Part shown: positions 5,818-8,557 of the stretch, one piece after another
Layout: each line of letters starts with the position of its first letter
Position numbering within the stretch: the first letter of the stretch is position 1
Source of the DNA: Parvibaculum sp.
GTDB taxonomy: Bacteria; Pseudomonadota; Alphaproteobacteria; Parvibaculales; Parvibaculaceae
Reading direction: 5' to 3'
Length of the DNA: 8,557 nucleotides
Assembly (NCBI GenBank): GCA_020062605.1
Contig: JAGUWA010000219.1
Coordinates: 1-8,557 of the forward strand
Notes under the pieces: generated by a model
Seen by the model: the letters and a program-made list of their open reading frames with translations, nothing else
What the model was told of the DNA's origin: nothing
Databases searched by the model: none
Made by a program: the position numbers and the translations under genes

Positions 5818-6827
5818 TGATTTTCCTCGAAGCCTTCGGACATCACGCCCGAAACCCGCCGCCTCCGCGCATTGTGGATGACGGAACCCGGCTTGTCGTC
5901 CGCGTCGGGACGCGACGTCGCCATGCGGATCACTTCCCTGTAGCCGGATTTCGTCTCGATCCGCTCGCCATAGCCGTTGGCGATCAGGAAGGCGCGGGTC
6001 TTGGGCAGGTTGTAGCAGGGCACCCACATCAGGAGGTGATGCTCGACATGGTAGTTCACCCAATAGGGCGCGACGAGCGCACGCTCCAGCAGATTCGCCT
6101 TGGTTGTGCGTGCATTGCCGAAGGGATCGTTGTTGTCCGGCACCATCGCATGTTCGGCGATGTTGCGGATGCGTGTAATCGCCTGATGCCATGTAAGGAA
6201 GGGGACGAGCCAGAGAGCGAAATAGAGATACCAGTGACCGCTGGCCGCAAGCACACCGAAGATGGCGAGCTGCGCGAGTGTCGCGCGGCCGAGCTTCTCC
6301 CGGTAGTTCCTGAGCCGCTGTTCGAGCGGCCATTCGGCTTTGCCGAGGGCATTGAGGATCTGCGCCTTTCGCTGCTGGTAGCCGGTCTGGCCGGTAATGT
6401 CGCGAACCATCTTGCGCTTGAAGCTCTTGCGCGTGATGGGGAAGGGCGCGGAGAGAACGAGGTCTGGATCTTCCGGCTGCTGGGTGTTGGCGTGATGTTT
6501 CAGGTGGTAGCGGCGATAGGCGCCGGTCTCCGCCATCATCGGATACGCGCAGAGCCACTGGCTCAGAAACATGTTGAGCTTCTGGTTCTGCGTAAGGATG
6601 CCATGCGCACCGTCATGCATGAGGATGGCGAGGCCGAGCTGGCGCGCACCGATTACCATGACCGCGAGAACGTAGGTGAGCGGATTGGGGAAGGCAACGA
6701 AGACAGCCATCGCCCCGAAGATGACGCCCCAGGCATGGGTGACAAGCCAGGTGCCGCGCAGGTCCGAACGCTTGCGCACCTGCGCGAGCTGCTCCGGAGA
6801 CAGGAGATCCTTTGCCAGTACGCTCAC
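5805..6827 (-). CDS. Membrane-bound fatty acid desaturase
   Basis: A 340-residue integral membrane di-iron desaturase that should introduce a double bond into acyl chains using oxygen and an electron donor. The three histidine boxes are intact: HDGAH (71-75), HLKHH (108-112) and HVEHH (260-264); RNIAEHA (221-227) adds a further conserved histidine. Hydrophobic segments lie near 28-46, 50-70 and 185-213, matching the usual paired-helix layout with boxes on the cytoplasmic face. The C-terminal 40 residues are polar and basic. Regiospecificity cannot be assigned; related folds include alkane and carotenoid oxygenases, but box spacing fits acyl desaturases. It starts with GTG, and GGAGG (6836-6840) lies 8 bases upstream inside the tetR 3' end. 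The start overlaps the regulator stop as GTGA (6824-6827), which implies co-transcription and translational coupling. No intrinsic terminator with a T-run follows. Confidence 0.92.
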   Translation of the reverse strand: MSVLAKDLLSPEQLAQVRKRSDLRGTWLVTHAWGVIFGAMAVFVAFPNPLTYVLAVMVIGARQLGLAILMHDGAHGILTQNQKLNMFLSQWLCAYPMMAETGAYRRYHLKHHANTQQPEDPDLVLSAPFPITRKSFKRKMVRDITGQTGYQQRKAQILNALGKAEWPLEQRLRNYREKLGRATLAQLAIFGVLAASGHWYLYFALWLVPFLTWHQAITRIRNIAEHAMVPDNNDPFGNARTTKANLLERALVAPYWVNYHVEHHLLMWVPCYNLPKTRAFLIANGYGERIETKSGYREVIRMATSRPDADDKPGSVIHNARRRRVSGVMSEGFEENQDAA

Positions 6828-7480
6828 GCTGTCGTCCTCCGTTCCATGTTTTTTGTCTTGCTGCCTGCCCGCGCGACGCCAACGCCGGCAAGACAGAAAT
6901 TCACGATCTCCTCGACCGTTCGGTCGGGGTTGCTGTCGAGTTCATGCGATTCAGGTGCAAGCGGGCCGATCAGCGCCGTGGGAATGGCGCCTGCGATGCA
7001 GGCGGCCGCGATCCGAACGTCGATCAAGGGGAGTTCGCCGTTATCGATCCCGTCTTCGAGAATGCGGGCGAAGATGTCGGCATGCGTGCGGCGGAAGAAG
7101 GCGCGTTCTTCGGCAAGGTTCACATCGAGCGGCTCGGCAAGAAGGGCGTAGGCGAGCCTGCGCCCGCGCACCGCACGCCCCGCAAACGTCCGCAGCACCT
7201 GAACGAGCCTCTCGCCCGCCGCTTCATCGCCGGAAGCAATCTCTGCGAGCATGCCCATCTCGCGGGCCGACACTTCCCGGAAGACCTGACGGCACAGTGC
7301 TTCCTTGGACGAGAAGTAGCGATAGAGCGTGCCGGTGGCGACGCCCGCTTTCTTCGCGACTTCGGTCATTTGCACCGCAGCAAAACCGCCCTCGGCCACG
7401 AGATCGCGCGCGGCATCGAGGATGCTGCGGCGCGTATCGGCGAGGCGGGCCGTTACCTTGTCGGTCTTGCGGTAAGCCAA
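6824..7480 (-). CDS. TetR-family transcriptional regulator of the desaturase operon
   Basis: A 218-residue one-component repressor. The N-terminal three-helix DNA-binding domain spans about 14-62, with the recognition region MTEVAKKAGVATGTLYRYFSSKEAL (38-62) that defines the family; the variable C-terminal helical domain should bind a ligand and dimerise. The start is TTG at 7480, chosen because GGAGG (7489-7493) sits 8 bases upstream, and no ATG or GTG in frame fits better. The ATG at 7499 is in another frame. Its stop overlaps the desaturase start by four bases, so both are made from one transcript. Two TGAAC-N4-GTTCA palindromes lie in its own promoter and leader, indicating autorepression. 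By analogy with DesT, a TetR regulator of a Pseudomonas desaturase operon, the signal may be a long-chain acyl-CoA; that is inference. Confidence 0.9.
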   Translation of the reverse strand: MAYRKTDKVTARLADTRRSILDAARDLVAEGGFAAVQMTEVAKKAGVATGTLYRYFSSKEALCRQVFREVSAREMGMLAEIASGDEAAGERLVQVLRTFAGRAVRGRRLAYALLAEPLDVNLAEERAFFRRTHADIFARILEDGIDNGELPLIDVRIAAACIAGAIPTALIGPLAPESHELDSNPDRTVEEIVNFCLAGVGVARAGSKTKNMERRTTA

Positions 7481-7483
7481 GAT

Positions 7484-7499
7484 ATGAACCTCCGTTCAT
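7484..7499. promoter_or_regulatory. TetR operator 1, overlapping the tetR ribosome-binding site
   Basis: ATGAACCTCCGTTCAT is a perfect inverted repeat with 6-bp arms (ATGAAC/GTTCAT) and a 4-bp spacer. Its centre covers the GGAGG ribosome-binding site of tetR on the minus strand. It shares the TGAAC-N4-GTTCA core with operator 2, 25 bases away. Confidence 0.7.
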
Positions 7500-7509
7500 T
7501 CACAAGAAA

Positions 7510-7523
7510 TGAACCACGGTTCA
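7510..7523. promoter_or_regulatory. TetR operator 2, inside the tetR promoter
   Basis: TGAACCACGGTTCA is a perfect inverted repeat (TGAACC/GGTTCA, 2-bp spacer). It has the same half-sites as operator 1, with centres 25 bases apart. It lies just downstream of the candidate -35 box, so bound repressor would block RNA polymerase. Confidence 0.7.
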
Positions 7524-7537
7524 CGGGCAGGCGTCAA
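7514..7537 (-). promoter_or_regulatory. Candidate tetR promoter (-35 TTGACG)
   Basis: On the minus strand, TTGACG (7537-7532) is a good -35 box. After a 17-base spacer comes GTTCAT, a poor -10 that overlaps operator 2. The -35 placement is convincing, the -10 is not. Transcription from here would give a short leader to the TTG start. Confidence 0.4.
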
Positions 7538-7569
7538 GGGTGGAGGCGGGAAGCGGGATAAGGGACAGC

Positions 7570-7616
7570 AAAAAGCCCGGCCCCGCACACTTCAAAAAGG
7601 CACAGGAAACCGGGCT
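7570..7616 (-). terminator. Rho-independent terminator of the small protein gene
   Basis: On the minus strand, AGCCCGG (7616-7610) pairs with CCGGGCT (7580-7574) and is followed at once by TTTT (to 7570). The 7-bp stem is GC-rich; the 29-base loop is unusually long, which lowers confidence. It lies 18 bases after the small protein stop and upstream of the tetR promoter, insulating the two units. Confidence 0.6.
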
Positions 7617-7633
7617 AATTTGGCGTACACGGA

Positions 7634-7807
7634 TTAGTCGGCGGCGCGAAGGGCCGGAGCAAAACCGTGATCGGCTTCGGGCTTTACCGGCTTGCGGCGT
7701 GCGGTGGCGGCACGGTCATTCGCGACCGCATACCAATGCGCCTGGCCCGTGAAAAGCTCAGCGGCGAACGCCGCATCGTGGAGCCACTGCTTGTAGATTT
7801 TCTTCAT
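7634..7807 (-). CDS. Small hypothetical protein of 57 residues
   Basis: ATG at 7807 to TAA at 7634-7636 encodes 57 residues starting MKKIYKQWLHDAAFAAELF and ending PALRAAD. A textbook ribosome-binding site AGGAGG (7813-7818) lies 5 bases before the ATG, and a hairpin with a T-run follows the stop. The gene therefore has every signal of a real independent unit. The N-terminal half can form an amphipathic aromatic-rich helix (Tyr, Trp, Phe, His); the middle is basic (DRAATARRKPVK) and the tail is likely disordered. There is no signal peptide, transmembrane helix or cysteine, and it does not match DUF1127 or other small-protein families that I recognise. It is divergent from the MFS gene. The function is unknown. 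Confidence 0.75.
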   Translation of the reverse strand: MKKIYKQWLHDAAFAAELFTGQAHWYAVANDRAATARRKPVKPEADHGFAPALRAAD

Positions 7808-7831
7808 CTAAACCTCCTTGCGGAGAATGTT

Positions 7832-7852
7832 GCGTTGCAGCATATGTAACGC
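7832..7852. promoter_or_regulatory. Operator-like dyad in the divergent small protein/MFS gap
   Basis: GCGTTGCA (7832-7839) and TGTAACGC (7845-7852) form an inverted repeat matching at 7 of 8 positions around a 5-bp spacer. It overlaps the candidate -10 of the small protein gene. No regulator can be named, and it does not match the TGAAC-N4-GTTCA sites. Confidence 0.35.
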
Positions 7853-7870
7853 TGTCATGGCCGGAATCAA
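7843..7870 (-). promoter_or_regulatory. Candidate promoter of the small protein gene
   Basis: On the minus strand, TTGATT (7870-7865) and TACATA (7848-7843) are separated by 16 bases. They would start transcription about 30 bases before the small protein ATG. Both boxes are partial matches to the sigma-70 consensus. The -10 lies inside a dyad (7832-7852). Confidence 0.35.
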
Positions 7871-7960
7871 GCAGGCACACCTGCGGCAAAACGACTTGCA
7901 TGGAAAGGACGCGACTTGGCGCGCGGCATGCGGCATACAACCGCCGAAGGAAAGCCGCCG

Positions 7961-8557
7961 ATGACCGACATACAGAAATCCGAAGACACGCCCGCCGGTC
8001 TGTTCCGCCTGCGCGATTTCAGGTTCTACATTTCAGGACGTTTCCTCGGCACGCTCGGCATGCTGATTCAATCGGTGGCGGTGGGCTGGCAGGTCTACGA
8101 CATCACCGAGAGCCCGCTTGCGCTCGGCTATGTGGGTCTCGCGCAATTTCTGCCGATCGTGCTGCTGACGCTGCCGGCGGGCGACATCGCGGACCGCATC
8201 GACCGGCGCTACATCGTGGCGGCGGCAGGTCTCCTCGAAGCGGCGGCGGCGGGCTGGCTGATCCTCCTCACACTGACGCATTCGGGCGACGTTACCTGGT
8301 TCTATGCCGCGCTCGCGCTCTTCGGCTGCGCGCGCGCTTTCATGGCGCCCGCCTCGCGAAGCTTCGTGCCGCTGCTTGTCACATCGGCGCAACTGCCGCG
8401 CGCCATCGCGGTGAGTTCATCGACATTCCAGGTCGCGGTGATCACGGGACCGGCGATCGGCGGCGGGCTCTATCTCTTCGGTCCCGTCATCGTCTATGCC
8501 GTCTGCGCGGCGCTCTTCATGACGGTCGCGCTCGCCTTCCTCGCGATCCGCACGCGC
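7961..8557 (+). CDS. Major facilitator superfamily exporter (EntS/MFS_3-like), 3'-truncated by the window edge
   Basis: The frame is open from ATG 7961 to the last base, giving the first 199 residues of an inner-membrane transporter of about 400. GAAGGAAA (7946-7953) lies 7 bases before the ATG. A short cytoplasmic N-terminus (LFRLRDFRFYISGRF, about 14-28) is typical of the MFS_3 group. Hydrophobic helices follow near 28-47, 55-73, 84-105, 112-129, 155-173 and 176-196, i.e. the first six-helix bundle. Motif A after helix 2 reads GDIADRIDRR (74-83). Relatives include the enterobactin exporter EntS and many uncharacterised drug or metabolite effluxers driven by proton exchange. The substrate is not readable, and no siderophore genes are in the window. 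It is transcribed divergently from the small protein gene. Confidence 0.9.
   Translation, partial: MTDIQKSEDTPAGLFRLRDFRFYISGRFLGTLGMLIQSVAVGWQVYDITESPLALGYVGLAQFLPIVLLTLPAGDIADRIDRRYIVAAAGLLEAAAAGWLILLTLTHSGDVTWFYAALALFGCARAFMAPASRSFVPLLVTSAQLPRAIAVSSSTFQVAVITGPAIGGGLYLFGPVIVYAVCAALFMTVALAFLAIRTR

Noticed and set aside
4614..7151. An 845-codon open frame on the plus strand antisense to the phosphotransferase, desaturase and part of tetR
   Set aside because: It is opposite three well-supported genes, has low-complexity Arg/Ala/His-rich content with no domain, and crosses gene boundaries. Long antisense frames are expected in GC-rich coding DNA.
1..8557. Mobile element, CRISPR array, toxin-antitoxin or phage-defence system
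   Set aside because: No transposase, integrase, terminal repeats with target duplications, regular spacer repeats or defence-protein motifs were seen on either strand.

Overview
The window looks like ordinary chromosomal DNA from a GC-rich alphaproteobacterium. The TadA, the PAS-rich soluble histidine kinase and the acyl-CoA/desaturase genes all resemble alphaproteobacterial (rhizobiales/Parvibaculum-like) proteins. This placement rests on protein resemblance only, not on a database search. No rRNA, tRNA, CRISPR array, insertion sequence or phage gene is visible. No gene-free stretch exceeds about 155 bases.

Layout. Plus strand on the left: the 3' part of tadA (1-399), an ACAD10/11-like acyl-CoA dehydrogenase (515-1753) closed by a strong hairpin (1772-1799), then a glutathione S-transferase interrupted by one in-frame TAA (1834-2493). 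Minus strand in the middle, read right to left: a 57-residue small protein with its own RBS and terminator (7807-7634), a TetR regulator (7480-6824), a membrane fatty acid desaturase whose start overlaps the regulator stop (6827-5805), an APH-fold phosphotransferase (5705-4638), and a triple-PAS histidine kinase (about 4484-2496) whose stop almost touches the GST stop. On the far right an MFS exporter starts on the plus strand (7961) and runs off the window.

How they fit together. The theme is acyl-CoA and membrane-lipid metabolism. The dehydrogenase and the phosphotransferase correspond to the two halves of animal ACAD10/ACAD11 and to the LvaC/LvaA pair of bacterial levulinate catabolism. 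They may therefore handle 4-hydroxyacyl-CoAs by phosphorylation followed by phosphate loss. The TetR protein and desaturase form a translationally coupled pair. Two matching palindromes (TGAAC-N4-GTTCA) sit in the TetR promoter and over its ribosome-binding site, which suggests a self-repressed lipid-responsive switch. The phosphotransferase leader can fold a hairpin over its own Shine-Dalgarno sequence.

The best leads are the GST nonsense codon, the split ACAD10/11 system, the tandem TetR operators, the RBS-masking hairpin and the unrecognised small protein. No wholly new multi-gene system was found.
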